Assembly: GCA_019637695.1 (NCBI GenBank)
Contig: JAHBVG010000014.1
Span: forward strand, 1 to 64,000
Direction: 5' to 3'
Length of the DNA: 64,000 bases
Source: Caldilineaceae bacterium
GTDB taxonomy: Bacteria; Chloroflexota; Anaerolineae; Caldilineales; Caldilineaceae
Both the position numbers and the translations under genes were made by a program. How positions within the stretch are numbered: position 1 is the first letter of the stretch; every line of letters begins with the position of its first letter. This document shows, one piece after another, positions 1 to 8,581 of this stretch. The notes under the pieces were generated by a model. That model was not told the origin of the DNA, did not search any database, and saw only the letters and a list, made by a program, of their open reading frames with translations.

Positions 1-2
1 AT

Positions 3-494
3 GTCCACAGCGTTTCGCTCTCTAGACAGGTATCTCGGAATTGGCGAAGGTATTGCTATGTGGGTCCGGTTTATGCGGTGGCTGATAGTGACCGTCGTAT
101 TTGCCCATGGTGTATCGCCGATGGATCAGCTCACAAGAAGCTGGGTGCTAGTTTTACAGATGAATGTAGCATCGGCGGCGGAGTATGGGATGAAGTCTCT
201 GCAGAGGTGATTGAGGAAGTTGCGTATCGCACACCAGGATTTTGCGGATGTCAGCAGGAGCAATGGTGGACACACTGCCGTGATGCTGCACAATTTCTTG
301 GTCGTGCAGGGCGTAGCGAACTTGAGAAGTTTGGTCTACAGGCGATTGCGGCAATAAAGAAAGATGCTGGTCTATCTGATGGTCCAGAATGGGATCGTTT
401 TTTTGCTGAACTCGACAAAGATGGTTCACCGACTGCCTACGTTTTTCGTTGCATAAAGTGTGGCGCATTGGGTGGTTACCAGGACTGTGACTAA
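3..494 (+). CDS. CbrC/UPF0167-family protein, 5' end outside window
   Basis: The frame is open from the window edge to a TAA at 492-494, giving about 163 visible residues. GPVYAV, CPWCIADGSA, GASFTDE, YRTPGF, QEQWWTHC, DKDGSPTAYVFRC and a GGYQDCD end match the UPF0167/CbrC family. The E. coli member is linked to colicin E2 tolerance, but the biochemical role is unknown. The conserved body is complete, and I infer that only some tens of N-terminal residues lie to the left. Odd point: just before GPVYA this frame reads SRNWRRYCY, where I recall family members carrying a Cys pair. That is divergence or a small frameshift. A GTG at 60 is a possible but unlikely start. It is convergent with the next gene, 18 bases away. 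Confidence 0.75.
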   Translation, partial: VHSVSLSRQVSRNWRRYCYVGPVYAVADSDRRICPWCIADGSAHKKLGASFTDECSIGGGVWDEVSAEVIEEVAYRTPGFCGCQQEQWWTHCRDAAQFLGRAGRSELEKFGLQAIAAIKKDAGLSDGPEWDRFFAELDKDGSPTAYVFRCIKCGALGGYQDCD

Positions 495-512
495 CAAGAT
501 TTACCCTTACTT

Positions 513-1241
513 TTACCCCTTAAATCCACCCCAAAACTCGCTGACATACGCATAAAACGCTGCCATGGCCCGCAGACAGTGCCAGCTTTGACGGGCTAGT
601 TCGCTGCGCCGCCCTTCGACGGCGGCCAGGGCGCGCTGCGGCTGCCCGGCTTCCAGTTCAGCCAGCGTGGCGCGGATGGTAGTGAAGTCGTGGTTGGCCT
701 GGCGGAGCAGGGCCACAACGCGTAGACGGCGCATCTGTTTTTCATCGTAAAGGCGATAGTTGCTGCCCCGCTCGCGCACAGGATGCAATAGCCCCTGCTC
801 TTCCCAGAAACGCAGCGCCGATATCCGCACGCCTACACTATCCGCCGCTTCCCCTACGCGCAACCGCTGGGACAGGCGAGGATGTGTTTCTGCCGACAAC
901 TGTGCGGCCAATTCATTGAGCGCGGCCAGCGTTTGATCGAGCTGATGGCGTGTCCGATCCAGTTCGGCGTGGCGTTCGTCGATCAGGGCCAGCGCCTCCG
1001 AAAGTCTATGGTCATGCACAGCCTGCATGATTCGCTGCGCCCGCTGCCAGCCATATCCGCTGATCAACTCCCTGGCCGTTTTGAGCGCAACAAGATGCTG
1101 CTGCGTGTAGAGACGATAGCCTGTGGGGCTGCGCTCGGGGACAGGGATAAAGCCGCTTTCCTCATAATTGCGCACGAGCTGCACACTGACCTGGACAGCC
1201 TGAGCCAGATCTCTAGTGCGTAGATAAGGGTCAACTATCAT
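513..1241 (-). CDS. MerR-family regulator with two tandem MerR DNA-binding domains
   Basis: 242 residues. The N-terminal half (about 5-75) has the MerR pattern: a helix-turn-helix, then RNYEESGFIPVPERSPTGYR and a YRLY wing. A coiled-coil-like stretch follows (about 80-125). A second MerR head (about 127-195) carries the equivalents LRFWEEQGLLHPVRERGSNY and YRLYDEKQMRRL. Single-domain MerR proteins dimerise through a C-terminal helix, so a two-headed chain could act as a pseudo-dimer; that is inference. It is divergent from the UvrA-like ABC ATPase, with 145 bases between the starts. A cognate regulator-resistance pair is therefore likely. The effector cannot be read from the sequence. The ATG start has a weak ribosome site. 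Confidence 0.85.
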   Translation of the reverse strand: MIVDPYLRTRDLAQAVQVSVQLVRNYEESGFIPVPERSPTGYRLYTQQHLVALKTARELISGYGWQRAQRIMQAVHDHRLSEALALIDERHAELDRTRHQLDQTLAALNELAAQLSAETHPRLSQRLRVGEAADSVGVRISALRFWEEQGLLHPVRERGSNYRLYDEKQMRRLRVVALLRQANHDFTTIRATLAELEAGQPQRALAAVEGRRSELARQSWHCLRAMAAFYAYVSEFWGGFKG

Positions 1242-1337
1242 ATCAAACTCGCATGTCTTCGTGGAGACTTTCCAAAAGATTTCTAGAGACAGAAAACTAA
1301 AATCGCAGGTTAACTCTCAACTATTGCATATATGTTC

Positions 1338-1343
1338 TATAAT
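1338..1343 (+). promoter_or_regulatory. Candidate -10 of the UvrA-like gene in the MerR/UvrA divergent region
   Basis: A perfect TATAAT lies 43 bases before the UvrA-like ATG. The only -35-like hexamers upstream are TTAACT at 1310-1315 (22-base spacer) and weaker matches at 19-21 bases. MerR-activated promoters typically have an over-long 19-20 base spacer, so the poor -35 placement fits activation by the divergent regulator. This is inference; no clean operator dyad was identified. Confidence 0.4.
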
Positions 1344-1386
1344 AAAGTGTCTGGCAAAAATCATCCAAATCGATAAGGAGAGAGGC

Positions 1387-3621
1387 ATGACAGATCGTCA
1401 GTATATCGAGATTCACGGCGCGCGCGAAAACAACCTCAAGGAGATCTCGCTGACCATCCCCAAACAGAAGATCACCGTCTTTACCGGCGTCTCTGGCTCT
1501 GGCAAATCTTCGCTGGTCTTCGATACCATCGCCGCCGAGGCGCAGCGCCAGTTGAATGAGACCTTCACCGCGTTTGTGCAGGGTTTTCTGCCCCACTATG
1601 GTCAGCCCGATGTGGATCGCATTGAACACCTCAACGCGCCGATTATCATCGACCAGAAGCGGGTGGGCGGCGGCTCGCGTTCAACGGTGGGAACCTACAC
1701 AGACATTGCCGTCTTGCTGCGGCTGCTCTTCTCGCGGATCGGGCAACCCTACGCCGGGCCAGCCTACGCTTTCTCGTTCAACACCCCGCAGGGGATGTGC
1801 CCAGAGTGCGAAGGCATCGGCAAGACCGTTCAACTCGATTTAGAGAAGTTTCTGGATCGCAGTAAATCTCTCAACGGCGGGGCGGTCCTGCACCCAGAAT
1901 TCAAAGTGGGCAAATGGCTGTGGAAGACCTACACCTTTTCGGGGCTCTTTGACAACGACAAACCGATTGATCAATACACCGCTGATGAGCTGCAAGCCCT
2001 GCTCCACGGCGCGGATCTGCGAGTCTCGTTTGGTGAGTTTTCCATGCAATATGAGGGATTGGTGGAACGCTTCACCCGCATGTATCTCAAAAAGGACGCC
2101 GCCGCCATGTCTGAGCGCAACCGGGGGATCTTTGAACAGTTCACCACTTCACAGATCTGTCCACTCTGTCATGGGGCCAGGCTCAATCAGGCCGCCCTTG
2201 ATTGCCGCATCCATGGCCGCAATATTGCAGAACTCTCTGATCTGGAAGCGACAGAGCTGATCAAATTTCTGGACGGTTTCACCGATCCTGTGGCCGTGCG
2301 GGTGGCATCCAGGCTGGCCGAGCGGGTGCAGCATCTTGTGGACATTGGGCTTGGCTATTTGAGCCTCAGCCGCGAGACCGCCACCCTCTCTGGCGGGGAG
2401 TCGCAACGCGTCAAGATGATCCGTCATCTGGGCAACAGCCTGACCGACATGCTCTATATTCTCGATGAACCCACTGTCGGGTTACACGCGCGCGATGTGG
2501 CGCGCATGAACAGCCTGCTGAAAAAATTGCGCGACAAAGGAAACACAGTCCTCGTCGTTGAGCATGACCCGGATGTGATCGCCATCGCCGATCACATTGT
2601 GGACATGGGGCCGAAAGCCGGGACGCACGGCGGGGAAGTCGTCTTTGAAGGCTGCTATGAAACCCTCAAAGAGGCCAATACCCTGACCGGCCAATTCCTC
2701 AAGCAGCATCTGCCGATCAAGCAGAAGGTGCGGCAGCCCACCGGGCAGATGACCATCAAAAACGCCTCGCTGCACAACCTCAAAAACGTCACCGTGGACA
2801 TCCCTACCGGCGTCCTCACGATTGTGACGGGCGTGGCCGGTTCGGGCAAGAGTACGCTGATCAACGATGTCTTCCTGGCGCAGCACCCCGACGCGCTGGT
2901 GATCGACCAATCGCGTGTCACCGTCAACAGCCGCTCGGCGCCCACCACCTACACTGGCATCATGGATGACATCCGCAAGGCGTTTGCCAGGGCCAACGAT
3001 GTCAGCGCCTCGCTCTTCAGTTTCAACTCAGAGGGGAGTTGCCCGAACTGCAACGGATTGGGCGTGGTCTACACCGATCTGGCTTTTATGGAAGGGATCG
3101 CGTCAACCTGTGAGATCTGCGAGGGCAAACGCTTCAAGCCCGAAGTGCTGGAGTACCATCTGCGCGGCCAGACGATCAGCGATGTGCTGGATATGACGGC
3201 CGAGGAAGCCCTGGCCTTCTTCACCGAGAAGAAGATCAAGGCCGTGCTGCAAGCCATGAACGATGTGGGGGTGGGCTATCTTAAATTGGGGCAGCCGCTC
3301 AGCACAGTGTCGGGTGGGGAAGGGCAGCGCCTGAAGCTCGCCACCGAACTCCACAAAAAGGGCAGCGTCTATGTGATGGACGAACCCACCACCGGGCTGC
3401 ACCTCTCGGACATTGGCCTGTTGATGGGCATCATCGACCGGCTGGTGGACGCCAAAAACACTGTCATCCTGATCGAGCACCATCTCGATGTGATCCGCCA
3501 GGCCGATTGGATCATCGATCTGGGGCCGGAAGGGGGCAGCGCCGGCGGGGAAGTGCTGTTCGAGGGTCCGCCCCACGCGTTGAGGGGTTGTCAGCGTAGC
3601 ATCACAGCGCAGTTTATTTGA
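1387..3621 (+). CDS. UvrA-like ABC ATPase, short drug-resistance (DrrC-like) type
   Basis: 744 residues from the ATG preceded by AAGGAGAGAGG. It has two ABC ATPase modules: Walker A GVSGSGKSS (about 34-42), signature LSGGESQRVKM (about 335), Walker B YILDEPTVGLH; then Walker A GVAGSGKST (about 481), signature VSGGEGQRLKL (about 640), Walker B YVMDEPTTGLH. CxxC zinc-ribbon pairs CPECEG, CPLCHG, CPNCNG and CEICEG are present. Canonical UvrA is about 940 residues; this protein is about 200 shorter, like the UvrA2/DrrC class that protects against DNA-intercalating antibiotics. Pairing with a MerR regulator supports inducible resistance over core excision repair. A rarer alternative is a second repair UvrA. 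Function assignment is by family, not by substrate. Confidence 0.9.
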   Translation: MTDRQYIEIHGARENNLKEISLTIPKQKITVFTGVSGSGKSSLVFDTIAAEAQRQLNETFTAFVQGFLPHYGQPDVDRIEHLNAPIIIDQKRVGGGSRSTVGTYTDIAVLLRLLFSRIGQPYAGPAYAFSFNTPQGMCPECEGIGKTVQLDLEKFLDRSKSLNGGAVLHPEFKVGKWLWKTYTFSGLFDNDKPIDQYTADELQALLHGADLRVSFGEFSMQYEGLVERFTRMYLKKDAAAMSERNRGIFEQFTTSQICPLCHGARLNQAALDCRIHGRNIAELSDLEATELIKFLDGFTDPVAVRVASRLAERVQHLVDIGLGYLSLSRETATLSGGESQRVKMIRHLGNSLTDMLYILDEPTVGLHARDVARMNSLLKKLRDKGNTVLVVEHDPDVIAIADHIVDMGPKAGTHGGEVVFEGCYETLKEANTLTGQFLKQHLPIKQKVRQPTGQMTIKNASLHNLKNVTVDIPTGVLTIVTGVAGSGKSTLINDVFLAQHPDALVIDQSRVTVNSRSAPTTYTGIMDDIRKAFARANDVSASLFSFNSEGSCPNCNGLGVVYTDLAFMEGIASTCEICEGKRFKPEVLEYHLRGQTISDVLDMTAEEALAFFTEKKIKAVLQAMNDVGVGYLKLGQPLSTVSGGEGQRLKLATELHKKGSVYVMDEPTTGLHLSDIGLLMGIIDRLVDAKNTVILIEHHLDVIRQADWIIDLGPEGGSAGGEVLFEGPPHALRGCQRSITAQFI

Positions 3622-3627
3622 GATCAA

Positions 3628-3662
3628 AGACTCGCCAGGTTTTCAGAAAACCTGGCGAGTCT
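3628..3662. terminator. Strong hairpin between convergent UvrA-like and toxin genes
   Basis: A 16-base-pair perfect stem (AGACTCGCCAGGTTTT and its complement) with a 3-base loop starts 7 bases after the UvrA-like stop. The flanks are only modestly T-rich. It sits between convergent genes and could stop transcription from both sides. Confidence 0.8.
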
Positions 3663-3677
3663 CTTGCAACTTTCATT

Positions 3678-4004
3678 TCAGGCACATCCGCCACTACTCA
3701 ATAACTCGCGTTCAATTTCTTCGATCAGAAAAGGCAGATTGGGCTGGGTAAAGCTCAGTCCAGGAACAGGAACGCGGTTGTGTTTGATGTCCGGGGGAAT
3801 ATGTTTGTGGTGGGGATGGGTGCTTTGTAGCTCGGAGATATGCGGATGGGGCTGGGCATCATACCAGTAGAGTAGATCGGTTTCACGCCAGACTTCGTAG
3901 CCATAGCCCTCAACTTCTCCGACTGTTCGTATGAATGACATCTTCTCACGGACGATCAGACGCACCCCTTGCGGAAATTCGATCTCACCGTGGATGACTG
4001 CCAC
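3678..4004 (-). CDS. TumE-family (DUF6516) putative toxin
   Basis: 108 residues. The N-terminal strand pattern, [16 protein letters not shown] in the middle, and the His-rich [19 protein letters not shown] segment followed by a C-terminal helix match the DUF6516/TumE toxin family of type II-like toxin-antitoxin modules. The conserved D-x-x-P-H-H and PHHKH clusters are visible. The molecular target is not established here. It lies 85 bases downstream of a 100-residue partner on the same strand, as expected of an antitoxin-toxin operon, and is convergent with the UvrA-like gene. Confidence 0.7.
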   Translation of the reverse strand: MAVIHGEIEFPQGVRLIVREKMSFIRTVGEVEGYGYEVWRETDLLYWYDAQPHPHISELQSTHPHHKHIPPDIKHNRVPVPGLSFTQPNLPFLIEEIERELLSSGGCA

Positions 4005-4089
4005 GGTAGCTCCTCAGCGAACGACCACCAGAGTTGAACGGATGATCGTAGAATATCGTTGAGAGAGCGTATATATAAACGCTTCATAC

Positions 4090-4392
4090 TCAGCCAGGGA
4101 ACGGAATGGATTCATGGCGAGCTGTACGTTCAATCAACTCGGCGACACTGGCGACACTGGCGTCCGCCAGCAATTGGCGGGTCTTTTCTCTGTATAGATC
4201 CAAGCGATCCTGAAGAATCTGATAGGTAGCGGCCCATTCGCTCCAGTCCAAAACCCACACCTGATCCACCGGTTCCTCACCCTGCTGATATGCCTCGTAG
4301 AAGAGTTCGCTTGGGATACCATACTTTCGTTCGAATACGAGAAGATCTTCTCGCATTGCGTGAATGTCTTGCAGAATTTCGTTTAGCGTCAT
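4090..4392 (-). CDS. Putative antitoxin partner of the TumE-like toxin
   Basis: 100 residues, acidic and helical (MTLNEILQDIHAMREDLLVFE...). Residues 20-40 hold a KYGIPSELFYEAYQQGE segment and the middle has WVLDWSEWAATYQ. I recognise this layout (N-terminal coiled coil, YGxxSE.FY, D.EW) as the small protein usually found directly upstream of DUF6516 genes. It has no obvious DNA-binding motif. The assignment as antitoxin rests on position and this pattern. The 197 bases upstream hold no recognisable feature beyond a likely promoter region. Confidence 0.6.
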   Translation of the reverse strand: MTLNEILQDIHAMREDLLVFERKYGIPSELFYEAYQQGEEPVDQVWVLDWSEWAATYQILQDRLDLYREKTRQLLADASVASVAELIERTARHESIPFPG

Positions 4393-4589
4393 GATCGCCT
4401 CTCAGGGCATTTCAAGAAAGTGAGAATCTACGGAGCCGCACGAAGATCCACAAAGGGTAAGTGTTTCTCCTAAGTTGAACTCCAAACGAGCGCTACGCTC
4501 AATTTACCTGCCCGTATTGTAGCATCCACAACTACCGTCAGCCAATCATCAATTCTATATTCGCGGCTATCAGCCACTCTGCTTCTTAA

Positions 4590-5729
4590 TCAAGTACGAA
4601 TTACCCTACCCAACCGCGCGATCCCTGCCTGGATCACCTCTTCACCATAATGCGCAAAGCTCAGGCGGAAGTGGCGACGCAACCCGCCCTGGCTGGAGAA
4701 GCGCATCCCTGGCACAAATCCCACGCCGGCGGCGTGGGCGTGCGGCAGCAGATCCGACGTGTCCACGCCGGTGAGCAGTTCGAGCCAGAAGAAGTAGCCC
4801 CCCTGTGGAACCCGATAACGCACCTGATCGCCAAAGTGGACGGTGAGCGCATCGTGCATGGCGGCGATACGCTGTCCGTAGATCTGGCGCAGTTCGCGCA
4901 GATAGGTCCCCTGCCATCCCTGCTCCAGCGCTACGCGCACAATGTTGGACGTGAAATGGTTCAGCCCGCCGCCGCTGTCCACCAACCCGCAGAGGACAAA
5001 GCGCTGCACGAGTTCGGGCGCGGCCCCGATCCAGCCCAGCCGCAGCCCCGGCGCCAGGATCTTCGAGAACGACCCCACCGAGAGGACATTGGCTTGATCG
5101 ACAAAACTCGCCAACGGCGGAGGCGGAGGCTCTCCGTAGCCCAGCAGATGGTAGACCTCATCGGCCACGATCATGAAGTCGTGTTCTTGGCTGAGGGCGA
5201 TCAGCCGCTGGCGCCGCTCGGCGGAGAGGGTGTAGCCCGTCGGGTTCTGAAAGGCAGGGATAGTGTAGAGGAAGGCCGGACGGTGGCGTGCGAGCGCATC
5301 CTTGACGGCGTCGATGATCAGGCCGTTTTCGTCCACGGGCAGGCTGATCACGTTGAGCTGGTGATCCTCGCGCAGGATACGCAGGGCGAGGAAATAGCTC
5401 GGTTCCTCGACAAAGACGGTATCCCCCGGCTGGGCGAACTGGGTGCAGATCAGATCCAACGCCTGCGACGCCCCCGCGGTGATCATCAACCCCTCGGCAG
5501 AGACCGGCGCTCCATAGTGCGTCGATAAAAAATCGGCCAGCGCCCGGCGGAAGCGACCATCCCCCTGCTCATAGCCGTAGTTGAGTAGGTCCGTGTCCCC
5601 TTCAGCGAAGCGATCCGCCGCCGCCCGCGCCAGCATCGCCTGGGGCAGCAGATCGAAGCCGGGCTGTCCAATCCCAAAATCAATGCGGTCGCTGGCGCGA
5701 TCCACCTGGGTTGTCCGAGGAGAACTCAT
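4590..5729 (-). CDS. PLP-dependent class I/II aminotransferase
   Basis: 379 residues from the ATG that sits 5 bases after AAGGAG; a GTG two codons earlier is less well placed. Fold-type I features in order: GIGQPGFDLLP substrate region, YGYEQGDGRFRRAL, TAGASQALDL (cofactor phosphate site), FQNPTGYTLS, VADEVYHLL (Asp for the pyridine nitrogen), and SVGSFSKILAPGLRLGW with the Schiff-base Lys at about residue 222. The closest look is the 2-aminoadipate/MocR-type aminotransferase group, without a GntR domain. The substrate cannot be fixed from sequence. It is on the same strand as the SDR gene, which lies 160 bases upstream. Confidence 0.9.
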   Translation of the reverse strand: MSSPRTTQVDRASDRIDFGIGQPGFDLLPQAMLARAAADRFAEGDTDLLNYGYEQGDGRFRRALADFLSTHYGAPVSAEGLMITAGASQALDLICTQFAQPGDTVFVEEPSYFLALRILREDHQLNVISLPVDENGLIIDAVKDALARHRPAFLYTIPAFQNPTGYTLSAERRQRLIALSQEHDFMIVADEVYHLLGYGEPPPPPLASFVDQANVLSVGSFSKILAPGLRLGWIGAAPELVQRFVLCGLVDSGGGLNHFTSNIVRVALEQGWQGTYLRELRQIYGQRIAAMHDALTVHFGDQVRYRVPQGGYFFWLELLTGVDTSDLLPHAHAAGVGFVPGMRFSSQGGLRRHFRLSFAHYGEEVIQAGIARLGRVIRT

Positions 5730-5888
5730 GTCCACTCCTTGTAATGCGTAGTCAATGTCATTGAGTTAAGGAATGCAATGTTCGAAACCCTGCGGAGTTA
5801 GCACGCCCACGTGCGGCTCTGTCAATGTCATACGGACCGTCCGCAAAAATAGCAGATAGCGCAGAAGCGGAATGTCCCTCGTTATTGT

Positions 5889-6911
5889 TCACGCACTACG
5901 TTCCCGATACCGCTCCCGAATATTCGGAATCAAATACTCTTCAAATGCAGTGGCGACATCATACTGTGGATGCCATCCCCAGTCGCGGCGAGCGGCGGAA
6001 TCATCGAGATCGGCGGGCCAACTGTCGATAATAGCCTGACGTTTGGCGTCCGGCTCGAAGCGGATCTCGGCCGCGGGGAAGGCAGCGATCACCCGATCCC
6101 GAATTTCTCCGGCGCTGAGGCTGAAGCTGGTGACATTGTAGATCAACCGGGTCAGTTTTTCGCGCGGCGCGGCGGCCAGGGTAAGCAATGCGCTGACGGC
6201 GTCGGGCATGGTCATAAAGGGGATGCGGGCGTCCTCGCGCACGAAACAGTTGTAGGCTTCCCCTTTGGCCGCGGCGTGGATCATCTCCGGTCCATAGTCG
6301 CTGGTGCCGCCGCTGGGCAGGGTAAAGGCGCTGATCAGCCCAGGGAAGCGCACACAGCGAAAGTCAATGTGGACCGGCTGTTCCGTCGCCAGTTGGCGAT
6401 AATGGTTGCAAAAATAAGTCCCCAGCATCTCGCCGTAGACTTTGTTGCAGCCGTACATGGTGCGCGGCTGGTTCCATTCCCATTCGCGCACGCGGTTGTA
6501 GAGATTTTTGCTCTCCAAATCGGGCATGCCGTAGATAGCGATGGAACTGGGGAAGAGGAATTGGATGGGGCGGCTGCGCCATTGCGATTGTTCCGCCGCC
6601 AGTTTGAGCAGATCGAGCGTCCCTTCCACATTGACCTGATGCGCCATCTCAGGCGTGAACTCGCTGCGTGTTGAGAGCAGCGCCGCCAGGTGATAGATGG
6701 TGTCGATCTCGTACTCGCTCACCAACCGGCCCAGCAGCGACGTATCCAAAATATCGCCGACCATGTGCGTCGTCAGTGGGCGGATGTCATCGGGCAGGGA
6801 ATGGAGATCGAGGCTGAGCAGCCGGTTGCCGCCATCCTCGGCCAACCGGCGGATCAGCGCGTGGCCCACTTCCCCGCTGGCGCCGGTGATGAAGATAACA
6901 TGTTTGCGCAT
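5889..6911 (-). CDS. NAD-dependent epimerase/dehydratase, L-threonine 3-dehydrogenase-like SDR
   Basis: 340 residues, extended short-chain dehydrogenase. NAD-binding TGASGEVG at about 9-16, HLAALLSTRSE, catalytic SSIAIYG and YGCNK (the Y-x3-K pair), then RFPGLIS, GGTSDYGPEM and a FMTMPDAVSALL segment. These last motifs are typical of the UDP-galactose-epimerase-like L-threonine dehydrogenases, which make 2-amino-3-ketobutyrate. No ketobutyrate CoA ligase is nearby, so the substrate may differ. The neighbouring aminotransferase gene is on the same strand and could be co-transcribed. An SD-like GGAG precedes the ATG by 9 bases. Confidence 0.8.
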   Translation of the reverse strand: MRKHVIFITGASGEVGHALIRRLAEDGGNRLLSLDLHSLPDDIRPLTTHMVGDILDTSLLGRLVSEYEIDTIYHLAALLSTRSEFTPEMAHQVNVEGTLDLLKLAAEQSQWRSRPIQFLFPSSIAIYGMPDLESKNLYNRVREWEWNQPRTMYGCNKVYGEMLGTYFCNHYRQLATEQPVHIDFRCVRFPGLISAFTLPSGGTSDYGPEMIHAAAKGEAYNCFVREDARIPFMTMPDAVSALLTLAAAPREKLTRLIYNVTSFSLSAGEIRDRVIAAFPAAEIRFEPDAKRQAIIDSWPADLDDSAARRDWGWHPQYDVATAFEEYLIPNIRERYRERSA

Positions 6912-7040
6912 AGAATAGAACTCCGCTCTGGCGATAGCGTGAATAGACGATCTTCGCCCATTGTGCCGCAGATCGCCAGGCGGGGCAATTCTCCGTCAGC
7001 AATTCCAAAATAGAACACTGTTCTCTCCTGTCGTGAAAAC

Positions 7041-7128
7041 TTCAGGTGTAGTTCAAGTTGGGCATGTGAAGTGTCGGGGACTTTGAAGTCCCCGGCGCTT
7101 TCGCCCCAAAGATGAACTACACCTTGAA
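7041..7128. repeat. Nested inverted repeat in a 344-base gap
   Basis: Outer arms TTCAGGTGTAGTTCA (7041-7055) and TGAACTACACCTTGAA (7113-7128) are inverted copies. Inside are a TTGGGC/GCCCCAA pair and a perfect hairpin CGGGGACTT...AAGTCCCCG at 7075-7094. The whole unit could fold as a long cruciform or transcript hairpin. The rest of the gap between the SDR (start 6911) and the dehydratase (start 7256) shows no gene. It may be a non-autonomous repeat or a shared regulatory structure for two divergent genes. Confidence 0.6.
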
Positions 7129-7255
7129 TCTGCGTGAAACTTGCTCTCTGGTCTACTTTACGGATAATGAAGGGAGTACCATTTCATAACCTCGTGCAGC
7201 CTCAGCATTGTTGAAGTCATCTATCCTTACCCCATCTGTAGACAGGAGTCCCTCT

Positions 7256-8581
7256 ATGTCCATCCCAAGAGACGACCGCGACCGTATGGGTCAGGTCGAG
7301 AACGCAGTCAACACCTATTCGCGCCCATCGGATCTGAAGATCACCGATATGCGCATCGCCGTCGTGTGCAGCAACTATGACTATCCCATCATCCGCATCG
7401 ACACCAACCAGGGCGTCTACGGCATCGGCGAAGTGCGCGACGCGGGTCACAAAGAGAACGCCCTCCAATTCAAGAGCATGTTGCTGGGCCAGAACCCCTG
7501 TAACATCGACATGATCTTCCGCGCCATCAAACGCTTCGGCAACTGGGGGCGCGAGGGCGGCGGTGTTTCCGGGATCGAAATCGCGCTCTGGGATCTCATC
7601 GGCAAGGTCTACGGCGTCCCCTGTTATCAATTTCTCGGCGGCAAATATCGCGACAAAGTACGCCTCTACGCCGATACGCCCGCGCCTGAGGAAGCCACCC
7701 CCGAAGGCTACGCCCGCCGCGTCAAAGGCCGCAAGGATCTGGGATTGACCTTCATCAAGTTCGACATCCGCCCGCAGCTTTTCGCAGATTGTGAGGGTGG
7801 ACTCATCGGCAGACGTGTCGAACATGAGTACGCGCTGGGCAAACGCTGGCGCGCGCCGGGGACAGGGGCCAGCATCCGCGTGACAGATCGCGGCATTGAC
7901 CGCGCCGTGGAAGTCGTCACCGCCATCCGGGAGATCGCCGGCTGGGATGTGGATCTCTGCACCGATCACTTTGGTCACGGCTACATGACCCTCAAGGATG
8001 TGATCCGCCTGGGCAAGGCCATGGAACCCTTCGGCCTGGCCTGGTTTGAAGATCCAATGGCCTGGTGGGACATTGACGGCCACAAGGCGGTGACCGACGC
8101 CATCAACGTGCCTACCGCCGCTGGCGAGGAACTCTACCTCTGGGAGGGCTTCCGCGAGATGATCGAGAAGCGCGCCGTAGACATCATCCACCCGGATCTG
8201 CTCACATCGGGCGGCATGTTGGAGACGAAGCGCATCGCCGATTACGCCGAACGCTTCAACATCCCCACGGCGCTGCACTTTGCCGGGTCGCCGATTGCCT
8301 TCATGGCCAACGTCCACTGCGCCGCGGCCATCGCCAGTTTCGTCTCGTTGGAGCATCACGGTCTCGACCTCCCCTTCTGGGAAGGACTCGTCACCGGTCT
8401 GCCCGCCAACTACATCGAGGATGGCTACGTCGCTGTGCCCGACAAACCGGGTCTCGGCGTCGATCTCAATTTGGAGAACATCGAGGCCAATCTGCGCTTC
8501 CCCGGCCTCTTTGAACCCACCGACGAATGGAACAATCCGAAGCTGGGGTTCTGGCAGCCGGATCGAAGATGGGATAAATAA
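7256..8581 (+). CDS. Enolase-superfamily (mandelate racemase/muconate lactonizing type) sugar-acid dehydratase
   Basis: 441 residues from the ATG after CAGGAGTCCCTCT; an upstream in-frame start has no ribosome site. N-terminal capping domain, then the TIM barrel with GVSGIEIALWDLIGK, metal ligands in LCTDHFGHGY (Asp), WFEDPMAWWD (Glu) and GEELYLW (Glu), and a late His in ALHFAGSPIA as candidate general acid/base. An insertion around IGRRVEHEYALGKRWRAPG interrupts the barrel's second strand region. Members dehydrate sugar acids to 2-keto-3-deoxy acids. The DapA-family gene 267 bases downstream would cleave such a product, so the two probably form a pathway. The specific sugar acid is unknown. 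Confidence 0.85.
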   Translation: MSIPRDDRDRMGQVENAVNTYSRPSDLKITDMRIAVVCSNYDYPIIRIDTNQGVYGIGEVRDAGHKENALQFKSMLLGQNPCNIDMIFRAIKRFGNWGREGGGVSGIEIALWDLIGKVYGVPCYQFLGGKYRDKVRLYADTPAPEEATPEGYARRVKGRKDLGLTFIKFDIRPQLFADCEGGLIGRRVEHEYALGKRWRAPGTGASIRVTDRGIDRAVEVVTAIREIAGWDVDLCTDHFGHGYMTLKDVIRLGKAMEPFGLAWFEDPMAWWDIDGHKAVTDAINVPTAAGEELYLWEGFREMIEKRAVDIIHPDLLTSGGMLETKRIADYAERFNIPTALHFAGSPIAFMANVHCAAAIASFVSLEHHGLDLPFWEGLVTGLPANYIEDGYVAVPDKPGLGVDLNLENIEANLRFPGLFEPTDEWNNPKLGFWQPDRRWDK

